NCBI RefSeq assembly: GCF_040412425.1
Contig: NC_089767.1
Span: 1,064,421 to 1,128,420 of the forward strand
Source: Macrobrachium rosenbergii
Taxonomy: Eukaryota > Arthropoda > Malacostraca > Decapoda > Palaemonidae
Direction of reading: 5' to 3'
DNA length: 64,000 bases
Shown piece after piece: positions 16,090 through 25,868 of the stretch (positions are counted from its first letter, which is position 1; each line of letters starts with the position of its first letter). The notes under the pieces are model-generated. The model did not search any database. It was not told the DNA's origin and saw only the letters and a list, made by a program, of their open reading frames with translations. Position numbers and translations under genes: made by a program.

Positions 16090-17356
16090 CACAGGGTGTT
16101 TCGAAATTAGAGCCCCCTCCCTCTACAGCATAAACTAAAATTGATATGGACAAAAACAAAAGTAATTCAGAACAGGTATTTATTTAAGTTTCTCTCTGAG
16201 TATTTAATATTTTGTGTGGCCTTCATCTGCCTGTACCACAGCCTGCATTCTTGAGGGGTATGATTTCAGCAAATCGCAAAAAAGCTGAGACTCGACTCCA
16301 TTTCCCTGAGCACTTCAGTCACCTCTCTTCGCAGGTCGTCGAGGCTTGGTATACCATCATAGTTCACTGTGCAGCTCCTGTGTCTGAAGAGCCTTGAAAC
16401 ATGCTGCCTTATCATGCAAAAATGTGACTTCTTCAACAGATAACACATTTTCAGGATCTTTGAGGAAAGGAAATACACCACCAGTAAGCTTAGTTTCTCT
16501 GAAGTATTCGCCATTCCATGACTGTCCTTTTTCTTTGGTGATCCACATTAACCGTTTGGCTGCGAAACAGAGAAAAATTCCCAAACACTCAGGAAATTTC
16601 ACAACTTGGCGATAGCGCACATCATCGCTGATATCATCCAACTTTGCAGCCCAAATGATGTCATTTTTATGATTTGGCTTCCTGCCTGTGTAAATGAAGA
16701 ATTCATCTGATGCGGCAACATGGAGAAAGTCAGCTTCATCCCAATCTTTAAGAAATGAACCACAAAACCAAGCACGGTCTTCTCTCTGTTGCTGAGTGAT
16801 GTTGGTCTTGCTGATAACATGAAATGGCTTGATAGCAGATTTTGTCAACTCACGATATACAGCACTATAACTTCTCTTCTTTCCCCTTTTTGTTTCTAGT
16901 TCAAGTGCCAGTTTACATAAAGACTTTCTTGGTCTACCCACTGCCTCAGCTAAGATGTCTTTTGACGCCTGGGAAAGGGCTTCAGGATTTCCAAGATTCT
17001 TACTCTTTTCGCAATGACAGTCATATGGATTTTTGTTCCACTTTCTTTTAATAAAGGATTCTTCTCTTTTAATGTATTTAGCTATCCAGGAACGTGAAAT
17101 GAAGGATGTACCAGCATCCCTGGCCTCTCTGAAGGTTATAGTCCTGATTCGGTCAATCCATCTGATTTCCTCAGAGTCGTTAGCCATGGCTGTATCTAAC
17201 TCCGTCACTCAGTCTGAAAATACAAGAAATGTAAAATGAAAAATAGCTTAATAGAAACTTAAAATAATGTGCTTGGAGATAGGCTATAGCAGAACACTTC
17301 ATAGCTTTCCATTTGTTCTGTGGAAGGGGTGGCCTCTAATTTCGAAACCCTCAGTG
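16090..17356 (-). mobile_element. Tc1/mariner-type DNA transposon, left-arm copy
   Basis: The element is 1267 bp. Its ends are imperfect terminal inverted repeats: CACAGGGTGTTTCGAAATTA at 16090, and on the other strand CACTGAGGGTTTCGAAATTA from 17356. TA dinucleotides at 16088-16089 and 17357-17358 match the TA target duplication of this superfamily, and long (TA)n tracts lie on both sides. It holds one minus-strand transposase reading frame with a DDE-site deletion. The size is usual for mariner-like elements. The same element in inverted orientation is at 21180-22443. Confidence 0.88.
16357..17208 (-). pseudogene. Tc1/mariner-like transposase, third catalytic acid deleted
   Basis: A 283-residue frame starts MTELDTAMANDSEE; an alternative start is Met8. 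Residues 1-60 and 61-145 form a basic, helix-turn-helix-like DNA-binding part. The linker motif GRPRK at 91-95 is typical of Tc1-type transposases. The first catalytic Asp is in AASDEFF (D168) and the second in FLHDKAACF (D266), a spacing of 97 that fits mariner. The expected third Asp/Glu about 34 residues later is missing. The frame stops soon after D266, and the next recognisable C-terminal segment (SLDDLRREVTEVLREMES, in another frame at about 16270-16360) follows directly. An internal deletion therefore removed the third acidic block. Apart from this the frame is open, suggesting a young element. The protein cannot catalyse transposition; it might still bind DNA. Confidence 0.85.
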
Positions 17357-17360
17357 TATA

Positions 17361-17439
<79 letters not shown>
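17357..17439. repeat. (TA)n microsatellite flanking mariner, right
   Basis: This is a TA run of about 82 bp with one TATG interruption near 17363, forming the other side of the transposon target tract. Confidence 0.95.
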
Positions 17440-17442
<3 letters not shown>

Positions 17443-17520
17443 AAGGCCATTTCTGAGCCTATACTTGATTTAAGTCTCTGTTTTATGAACAGAGGTTTGA
17501 TCTCGCTTATTCCGAGACAT

Positions 17521-18307
17521 TGTGTGATAGCAGTAACGTGAGCCGGCATCATAAGTTATATCTTTCCCTAACTAAAATCTAAGGACTACTGGAATGAGAT
17601 ACTAAGTACAAACTAAAACCCTTTATTGACAAAAATCAACGAAAAATAACTTTTTAAAAATTAAGACGAATGAAATTCAATGTTTCACATAACTATCAGA
17701 AAATCTTCTAAGGAAATAAGGTTCCAAAATCATAAACCCCCAATTACAGAAAATAACTCATCTGTCAAAACATGAACAGGTCAATCAATTAAAAATAGGT
17801 CATCTAAAATGTCATACCACTCTCATCCTTGTAGGAGGGAGAGAGGAAAAAGGAATAGGAATGGAGTGGAACAGAAATACTCACTCCACAAGTCCTCTGG
17901 GACAGTCTCCATGTGAAAAATCACACATCTTCAGACACACATGAAACGGATCTCACCAGTCCGATTCGAACAACGGTTCCTCCCATTATATTCATTATGT
18001 AACGCACGAACGAACGTACTTTTGTATGACATCATTCGAGGTCAAAGTTCGGCAAGACACGCCTCTGTATTTCAAGGCGTCACTATCGATGCATCCTTCA
18101 AAACCGGATTTTGTAACTGGTTCAGCTTCTAGAACGTTCTTTGCTGAAAATGCATTTTCCAGCTCGTGTCTTGTCACCAAGGAGCATTTTGCGACTTCCT
18201 GTGGTATGCGAATGTTTCAGCAGTTTCCTATCTGCTGCGTGTAGTGAAAATGGACCCTGCGAATAGCTGACACAACTTTTCAAAGGTCACCTTCGCGAGC
18301 CTTTACA
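17521..18307 (-). mobile_element. Probable Ty3/gypsy LTR, inverted copy at the left spacer edge
   Basis: This is the reverse complement of 20240-21023. In the opposite-strand sense it would start TGTAAAGGCTCGCG and end GCTATCACA, with an AATAAA signal in its 3' third. The 5' LTR edge (18307) lies only five bases from the palindrome edge (18312). This LTR faces the other one head to head, not as the direct repeat expected of an intact element. The LTR limits are inferred from TG...CA ends; no polypurine tract abuts the start, so the exact boundaries are uncertain. Confidence 0.5.
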
Positions 18308-18312
18308 GATTG

Positions 18313-20234
18313 AGTGACACTTTCCGTTTGGACAAAGGGAAGTGTTGATCCAGCAGTTTTTGACATTGAGAGATTTTGATGCAAACCTCAAATACATTGA
18401 AGGTAAGCATAATGTGGTTGCAGATGCATTGAGTAGATATTTTCCAGTTGAGGATGAGGGAGTACAAACCAAATCCTGTGTGAGAGAAGAGAGTAAATAT
18501 TTGGTGTCTAATGTCTCGGATACTAGTAGTTCTGAGATATCGCATGTAGAGGACATATACGTTCCTACAGTGCATACTTCGGGGAGAAATAGTGTGTCGG
18601 CAGTCTCGGAAGAGATTGTTGTTCGTGATGTTGAGGGAAACGCTGTGTGTTATGTTACTGGTGAAAATGTCACTTGGGACATACCCTTGCTCGAAGAGAA
18701 GCAAGATGAAGATAAATTATTATCAGATGCATTCCTGGGTTGTATTGTTGTTATGGTAATGGGTAGTTACGGGTCATTTTTTTTCCTTTCGGGTGTTAAT
18801 GGGTTGTAAATGAGCATGACTTGTAGTTTGTTGTAATTCAGGAGGACGTTACTCCGTAGAGTTTTACGAATTTTTAATAGTTCGGGTTCATTGTGATTTC
18901 TGATGTAAGCTGCAGTACTTAGTGTAAATTGTGTGCAAAATGCCGTAGAGTTTTGTAGATATATGAATTTGAGTTTTTTTTTTTTTTTTTTTATATGGAT
19001 CGCAACTGCGGTTAGGGATTTCATCGTTCGCACTTGGCGATAGAAATGGGTTACTTTGAGTTAGTGGTTTGTTTTCATAAGATTTTGGGAATTGTGACAT
19101 GGGCTAATTTCATACGAGATTTGACCCGTGTGTTATTGTGTTATTATGTTGTTATGTTATGATGTGTTTTGTCGTCTGACGCAATATCTTTGAATATAGA
19201 GTTACAGAATAAGGGTTTGTTGTTTCGGATTTTCTTTTGGGGAGGTATTTAGTATATCGGACCGAACGGGTCTGATCTTTTTCGGGTTGGGATATGTCAG
19301 TTAAGATTTCGGAGAGGTTTAGGAAGATTTTGATAGGGATATCTAATTCGAATATTTGGGATTTTTCAGTTCTCTTTTAAAACATAAGGGAGCTGTATCA
19401 TGAGTAATTGTAGTTGTTAGGATCATAGGAGCGATTGCCATTAAGTCAATTGCTATGGTGTTGAGAATTAGTCAGGTATTGCGAAATATTCGCTAACCGG
19501 AGTAGAACCTTGATGTCTTTTACGAGATATGATACCTTGCAGATGTTTAGGATTGCCTTTCGTTGTTCAGTGTGTGGATAGGATTCTCGAGTACTTTTTT
19601 CTGTTGGATAGAATTTTTATGAATAGTTCCTTAGAGTTAGTGTACTTGATAGTGAGTTGACTGTGGAAATTCTGGGTACCAACTTGGAATTGTTTCACAT
19701 TGAGAACATATGACCTTTGCACTAGTAGTCTTATTTGGTTCAGTAATAATATGGTATAGGGAATAGACGAGTTACTTTTTGATATGACTGTAGATATGAC
19801 CGACTCACGGAAAATACCACTCCCTCGAAATGGAGAGGTTGGAATAGCTTCACTGTCCTCAACATATGAGAAAGCTGTCAACGTTACTTCTGCACTTTGG
19901 AGAGATGTCGGGCAGGATGTCTTCATGTTGCTGTACTTTCGAGGAGACGTTGGGTTGGCGCAAAAAGGATTTGCGAGCGCCACTTTCAACATGGGCTTGT
20001 GCAGTTGCGAGCCATTCATCTTCGTCGGATCGCTGGGAGACGCAAGAATACATTCAGCTTGGACTGGTGCAGTCGCAGGCCTTTCAGCGTGAGGCAGTAC
20101 CAGGAGTGAAATCGTCTAGATTAATGCGTTTCTTGAATGAACTGGTTGTACTATAATATCTGTGTTATAAGATATATATGAGTTTTGCACCTAGACATTT
20201 TGAGGTGGGGTCCACCTCAGGTGCGTGGACCGAG
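18313..20234. other. Spacer (loop) of the giant inverted repeat
   Basis: These 1922 bp are present once and separate the two arms. The left part encodes the end of a gypsy RNase H domain. About 18810-19780 is non-coding A/T-rich DNA with a T18 run near 18975-18992. About 19784-20156 has several overlapping frames without a domain I can name. A 7-bp hairpin, GGTCCAC pairing with GTGGACC, sits at 20209-20231, immediately inside the right edge. Confidence 0.85.
18321..18809 (+). pseudogene. Ty3/gypsy pol fragment: C-terminal end of RNase H
   Basis: The frame reads through LRDFDANLKYIEGKHNVVADALSRYF. The words KYIEGKHNVVADALSRY match the very conserved end of the gypsy RNase H domain (usual form RPGKENVVADALSR). 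About 100 acidic, low-complexity residues follow, as in the RNase H to integrase linker, and the frame stops at 18809. I find no integrase zinc finger or DDE core downstream before the LTR, so the 3' part of pol is deleted or badly decayed. Everything upstream of RNase H is cut off by the palindrome junction at 18312/18313. The orientation is towards the right-arm LTR at 20240, as expected for pol followed by a 3' LTR. Confidence 0.85.
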
Positions 20235-20239
20235 CAATC

Positions 20240-21023
20240 TGTAAAGGCTCGCGAAGGTGACCTTTGAAAAGTTGTGTCAGCTATTCGCAGGGTCCATTTT
20301 CACTACACGCAGCAGATAGGAAACTGCTGAAACATTCGCATACCACAGGAAGTCGCAAAAGGCTCCTTGGTGACAAGACACGAGCTGGAAAATGCGTTTT
20401 CAGCAAAGAACGTTCTAGAAGCTGAACCAGTTACAAAATCCGGTTTTGAAGGATGCATCGATAGTGACGCCTTGAAATACAGAGGCGTGTCTTGCCGAAC
20501 TTTGACCTCGAATGATGTCATACAAAAGTACGTTCGTTCGTGCGTTACATAATGAATATAATGGGAGGAACCGTTGTTCGAATCGGACTGGTGAGATCCG
20601 TTTCATGTGTGTCTGAAGATGTGTGATTTTCACATGGAGACTGTCCCAGAGGACTTGTGGAGTGAGTATTTCTGTTCCACTCCATTCCTATTCCTTTTTC
20701 CTCTCTCCCTCCTACAAGGATGAGAGTGGTATGACATTTTAGATGACCTATTTTTAATTGATTGACCTGTTCATGTTTTGACAGATGAGTTATTTTCTGT
20801 AATTGGGGGTTTATGATTTTGGAACCTTATTTCCTTAGAAGATTTTCTGATAGTTATGTGAAACATTGAATTTCATTCGTCTTAATTTTTAAAAAGTTAT
20901 TTTTCGTTGATTTTTGTCAATAAAGGGTTTTAGTTTGTACTTAGTATCTCATTCCAGTAGTCCTTAGATTTTAGTTAGGGAAAGATATAACTTATGATGC
21001 CGGCTCACGTTACTGCTATCACA
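20240..21023 (+). mobile_element. Probable Ty3/gypsy 3' LTR
   Basis: This segment follows the pol fragment in the sense orientation. It starts TGTAAAGGCTCGCG, ends GCTATCACA and is about 784 bp long. A polyadenylation signal AATAAA lies at 20919-20924, followed by a T/G-rich stretch, as in an R-U5 region. The 61-codon frame at 20367-20552 is a passenger. Only one LTR in this orientation is present, so the ends cannot be confirmed by comparing a pair. Purine-rich GAGGTGGGG at about 20202-20210 may be a displaced polypurine tract, in which case the LTR could begin nearer 20211. Confidence 0.5.
20919..20924 (+). promoter_or_regulatory. Polyadenylation signal AATAAA in LTR
   Basis: The hexamer AATAAA is followed by GGGTTTTAGTTTGT. 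Its position about 100 bp before the proposed LTR end suits retroviral-type RNA 3' end formation. Confidence 0.45.
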
Positions 21024-21103
21024 TAATGTCTCGGGATAAGCGAGATCAAACCTCTGTTCATAAAACAGAGACTTAAATCAAGTATAGGCTCAGAAATGGC
21101 CTT

Positions 21104-21105
<2 letters not shown>

Positions 21106-21179
<74 letters not shown>
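21106..21179. repeat. (TA)n microsatellite flanking mariner
   Basis: This is a TA run of about 74 bp immediately before the transposon terminus; it mirrors 17357-17439. Confidence 0.95.
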
Positions 21180-21180
<1 letters not shown>

Positions 21181-22443
21181 TGAGGGTTTGAAATTACATT
21201 ACCTTCCCACAGAACAAATGGAAAGCTATGAAGAAGTGTTCTGCTATAGCCTATCTCCAAGCACATTATTTTAAGTTTCTATTAGCTATTTTCATTTTAC
21301 ATTTTGCTTGTATTTTCCAGACTGAGTGACGGAGTTAGATACAGCCATGGCTAACGACTCTGAGGAAATCAGATGGATTGACCGAATCAGGACTATAACC
21401 TTCAGAGAGGCCAGGGATGCTGGTACATCCTTCATTTCACGTTCCTGGATAGCTAAATACATTAAAAGAGAAGAATCCTTTATTAAAAGAAAGTGGAACA
21501 AAAATCCATATGACTGTCATTGCGAAAAGAGTAAGAATCTTGGAAATCCTGAAGCCCTTTCCCAGGCGTCAAAAGACATCTTAGCTGAGGCAGTGGGTAG
21601 ACCAAGAAAGTCTTTATGTAAACTGGCACTTGAACTAGAAACAAAAAGGGAAAGAAGAGAAGTTATAGTGCTGTATATCGTGAGTTGAAAAAATCTGGTA
21701 TCAAGCCATTTCATGTTATCAGCAAGCCCAACATCACTCAACAACAGAGAAGGCCGTGCTTGGTTTTGTGGTTCATTTCTTAAAGATTGGGATAGTGACT
21801 TTCTCCATGTTGCCGCATCAAATGAATTCTTCATTTACACAGGCAGGAAGCCAAATCATAAAAATGACATCATTTGGGCTGCAAAGTTGGATGATATCAG
21901 CGATGATGTGCGCTATCGCCAAGTTGTGAAATTTCCTGAGTGTTTGGGAATTTTTCTCTGTTTCGCAGCCAAACGGTTAATGTGGATCACCAAAGAAAAA
22001 GGACAGTCATGGAATGGCGAATACTTCAGAGAAACTAAGCTTACTGGTGGTGTATTTCCTTTCCTCAAAGATCCTGAAAATGTGTTATCTGTTGAAGAAG
22101 TCACATTTTTGCATGATAAGGCAGCATGTTTCAAGGCTCTTCAGACACAGGAGCTGCACAGTGAACTATGATGGTATACCAAGCCTCGACGACCTGCGAA
22201 GAGAGGTGACTGAAGTGCTCAGGGAAATGGAGTCGAGTCTCAGCTTTTTTGCGATTTGCTGAAATCATACCCCTCAAGAATGCAGGCTGTGGTACAGGCA
22301 GATGGAGGCCACACAAAATATTAAATACTCAGAGAGAAACTTAAATAAATACCTGTTCTGAATTACTTTTGTTTTTGTCCATATCAATTTTAGTTTTATG
22401 CTGTAGAGGAGAGGGGGCTCTAATTTCAGGGAAACACCCTGTG
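21180..22443 (+). mobile_element. Tc1/mariner-type DNA transposon, right-arm copy
   Basis: This is the inverted partner of 16090-17356. It is about 1264 bp, with TA on each side. Its terminal repeats are more damaged: the left end reads CTGAGGGTTTGAAATTAC, missing the C of TTTCGAAATTA, and the right end has a few extra changes. Confidence 0.87.
21326..22171 (+). pseudogene. Tc1/mariner-like transposase, frameshifted and deletion-bearing
   Basis: This is the same protein as the left-arm copy, but a one-base loss in the run after ETKRE near 21645 shifts the frame, so it appears as two pieces (21326-21688 and 21713-22171). The first catalytic Asp region is changed slightly (AASNEFF, Asp to Asn), and the second, FLHDKAACF, is kept. 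It has the same downstream deletion of the third acidic block as the left copy, placing that deletion before the inverted duplication. The frameshift and the Asp-to-Asn change are private to this arm. Confidence 0.85.
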
Positions 22444-22451
22444 TATATACA

Positions 22452-22528
<77 letters not shown>
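22444..22528. repeat. (TA)n microsatellite flanking mariner
   Basis: This is a TA run with a CAG and a TTTA interruption. It is shorter than its mirror at 15976-16080. Confidence 0.95.
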
Positions 22529-22531
<3 letters not shown>

Positions 22532-24153
22532 TAGAAAAAACAATGTAAGGATATAAAATGTAACAATTCCTTGTTTGCAGGAAATTAAATATGGAAGCCA
22601 TACGAAAAGAATGGCAACACTACGAATATATAAACATTTCACACCATTACTTACTACAAAGTGATTACAAAAATACATTCTGGTTGACGAGGTCTGTAGT
22701 AGCCTCGACCATTAGATTCTACACTTCCAAAGCAACATCAACGCGACGAAACAGCATTCAAGATTTCTATCTCTCAATGAAATGCAGAAAAACACATTCG
22801 AAGGTTCCTGTCACTAACAACAGCATGAAACAACATGAAACAACAACACCAGAGAAGTTTATGCAAATGGAAAATTCTGGACATATTTACACCGAATCGT
22901 GTGTCGAGTTGACAAGGCCTCAGTCTCATCTGTTCTCAAGATATTCGCGGAAATTCCAGCCCCCAGGAATTTCCAAGGGACTGTAGTGAATTCGACATGA
23001 AGTCATATTCGTGAATTAATATTTGTGAGTATAAAAATCACCCAGATATATACAGTGTGTAACACGAGTTTATGCAAATATTTTGAGAAATGAAAGATAA
23101 AATTATTCTGAGCAGAAAATGTTCTATACACATACATCTTAATGCTTCGTTTGTCAGTGAGGTGAATTTTTTAAATTATCGTTACCATTAAAGGGGCAAG
23201 TGAGCTAGCACGTATGGGATGTCAGGGCTGTGGGGAAGGCTGATGAAGCGCGGTGGGCAACTCATTGCTAGCCTTTTAATTATGATTTTCTCTTGCCGGT
23301 TATTGAAAAATGTAACATTAGTCTCTTCAACCAGTAAAATCAATTTTAATGATTAGCTTTACGCATCAAGAAAGTAGTGTAAATGTTGCTTGGCAACATT
23401 TATTTGTGATTGTTGAATTCTAGCACAAACTGTCTTGCCGCCTCGTCACGGAGTTGTTGAATCTGGAGTCAGGACTAGGCCTACGACGATGCCGAATGAG
23501 TGATAGTGACAGTAACCATGAACACAAGGGATTGTACAGTAGATAGAATGGATACTGCACTTTGAACAATGTCAGCTGTTTTACCTCTTTCAGTAACTAC
23601 GCCAAATAGGCCTGCTGACAGGAAGAATGAAGGAGAATTGAATTTTTCCATAATGTTCCTGTTACAACCCTCAGGGTTGTAATGCAAGTTCTTAATTAAT
23701 AATAGAATTGTTGTCAGTAAATGTAACTCAGTGCTAAGGTCCTTGAAACAAGCACTCCAGGAAAACTCAGCAATATTTGGCCACTTAATAAATACAAAAT
23801 TTAAATCAACCTTAGCAGGATATAATTAATATTTAGAAACCTGGCGACAACCAGGAAGAATAAATACCGGTCCTTAGAAATCACTGGATTCCCTAAGAAA
23901 CTAAGATAACTAAACCCTATCAAGATAAATAATGAGGAGAAATGACAATTAATAATAAATAACTTGTTTGGGTCCAACACTTTTGCTGGCCAGACCAAAA
24001 ACTATCCTAATAAATCAAGGAAGAGGAAGGCAGAAAACAAACAAGAAAACAATTATAATCCCTACCTATTACCACAAAGCTAAAGTACACCATCTACAAT
24101 ATTGTGACCCGTCAGGTGACGTTATAAAGTCACAGCAAAAAACATGACAATAT
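22529..24153. other. Gene-free arm sequence
   Basis: Mirror of 14329-15976. It keeps the 9-bp hairpin at 23662-23682. The open frame at 22591-22986 has no domain and is not matched by a continuous frame in the other arm. Confidence 0.4.
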
Positions 24154-24161
24154 ACACACAT

Positions 24162-24254
<93 letters not shown>

Positions 24255-24280
24255 TCTACAATATACATACACATATACAT

Positions 24281-24312
<32 letters not shown>
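24154..24312. repeat. Compound (CA)n-(TA)n-(ATACAT)n microsatellite
   Basis: Mirror of 14151-14328. The TA run is shorter and an ATGTCTCTACAAT interruption is present near 24250. Confidence 0.95.
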
Positions 24313-24313
<1 letters not shown>

Positions 24314-24583
24314 CAACTATATAGTTTTTCTCACATCAGTGGAGGCAGCAGAGGAGAAACAAATTCAGGGCCGTGATCAAATCGTCAATTGCGCAATCAG
24401 GGCAGGTCATGAACACCAGAGCATCCACACAAAAGGGAAGGTGATCCTATGCGAAAACCAAGGATACTTAGTCTTACCTGGTGTCAGCCTCCCTACAGAT
24501 CGTTTCACGAGCTAGCAAGCTCCCAGATTGACGGCAGAAAACAGCTGATCAGAGACGCATAAACAGCAGGCGAATCCCCATCA

Positions 24584-24916
24584 GTGCTGGGAGAAAGCGA
24601 CGACACCAATTCCCTGGGAATCCTCCTCAAATGTAACTCAGGAAACACTCAAGTCGCAGGTGACAGGAGTACCTGCGAGTCTCATATGAAGGACCCATGT
24701 AAGTTGCGGCTCAAAGCCCGAAACACTCGAGTCGCAGGTGACAAGAGGACCTGCGAACAACAGTCGAAGAGAAGATCCGTAACGTGGTCCAAAAAGCTGC
24801 CAAACAATCGTCAACCAAATTCCAAAAATCAATCAGCTGCTCAAGGGACAGTACGTCAGGGGAGTGCTATAGCCCGAACTAACTCGAGCCGAGCTCCGAC
24901 GTCCAGACATCCCTAA
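24584..24916 (+). CDS. Doubtful ORF, 110 aa, mirror copy
   Basis: This is the partner of 13549-13881, with the same length and the same internal duplication (NTQVAGDRSTCES and NTRVAGDKRTCEQ). It differs at three residues (Gly to Arg, Cys to Arg, and a terminal His to Pro). No family is recognised. It is open in both arms, but that is expected from recent duplication alone. Confidence 0.15.
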   Translation: MLGESDDTNSLGILLKCNSGNTQVAGDRSTCESHMKDPCKLRLKARNTRVAGDKRTCEQQSKRRSVTWSKKLPNNRQPNSKNQSAAQGTVRQGSAIARTNSSRAPTSRHP

Positions 24917-25219
24917 GGAGACGTTCATCAACACTCGTAAAAACAGAAAAACACTCGTTAAAACGATAGTTCGATAATATAAACAAACGGGAAGGAGGCG
25001 CCTAACCACACTGAATAATGTTAAATTAAGCACTTTACGTTAAACACTAGAAATTACCAGACAACGGATATTAAAGTTCAAAAATAATGTAACCAAATAC
25101 CCATGCAAAACAGCGGCTATCTTGCCACAAAATGACTCTTAAAAGTAGATATTAAACCCAGAAAAACAAATTTGATCTAAATTTACGTAATGCAAATAAA
25201 GAAAATAATTTAAGCTTTT

Positions 25220-25515
<296 letters not shown>

Positions 25516-25658
25516 CACAAGGCATCAGATTGAGAACAGGGTAAATTAGAAAGGAGCAGAACTTAGGTTACCTATTTATTCCTCTCCCATTTCAGCAGTT
25601 GCTGACTTCCACATAATGAAAAGCAGGGGTGTGATAATGTCAAGAAGAAGAAGAGCGA

Positions 25659-25868
25659 ATGGAAAGGAGAAACAGAATTCCACCTGAGATGTATCATACT
25701 TGTTACCTTTACAAGGAGGAGGGAAAGGCAGCTGCAGAAGCGTGGGCCGACCCGGAAATTATGAGCGAGGCGAGAAATGCTTCAATTGCAGGTGCAATTA
25801 GTGACGCAGTCAATTGCTGTGAACCACATGAGAAGCAAAAGTGGCCGACGTGTTCGTGGCATATTTAA
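25659..25868 (+). CDS. Doubtful small ORF, 69 aa, mirror copy
   Basis: This is the partner of 12573-12782. It starts MERRNRIPPEMYHTC just after a run of AAG triplets. The two substitutions against the partner are both amino-acid changing. No function can be assigned. Confidence 0.15.
   Translation: MERRNRIPPEMYHTCYLYKEEGKAAAEAWADPEIMSEARNASIAGAISDAVNCCEPHEKQKWPTCSWHI

Noticed and set aside
16357..17208. Transposase as an intact active enzyme
   Set aside because: The third catalytic acidic residue and its surrounding block are missing, and the C-terminal segment is in another frame.
18321..18809. Integrated virus in the spacer
   Set aside because: The only recognisable domain is the gypsy-type RNase H end beside a probable LTR; nothing points to an animal virus.
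19784..20156. Overlapping plus-strand frames (about 70-102 aa) before the right LTR as gypsy integrase or envelope
   Set aside because: No integrase zinc finger, DDE core, chromodomain or membrane segment is recognisable; three frames are open at once, typical of chance in G/C-richer DNA.
20367..20552. 61-aa frame identical in both arms (17995-18180 and 20367-20552)
   Set aside because: It lies inside the probable LTR; identity reflects the palindrome and no domain is present.
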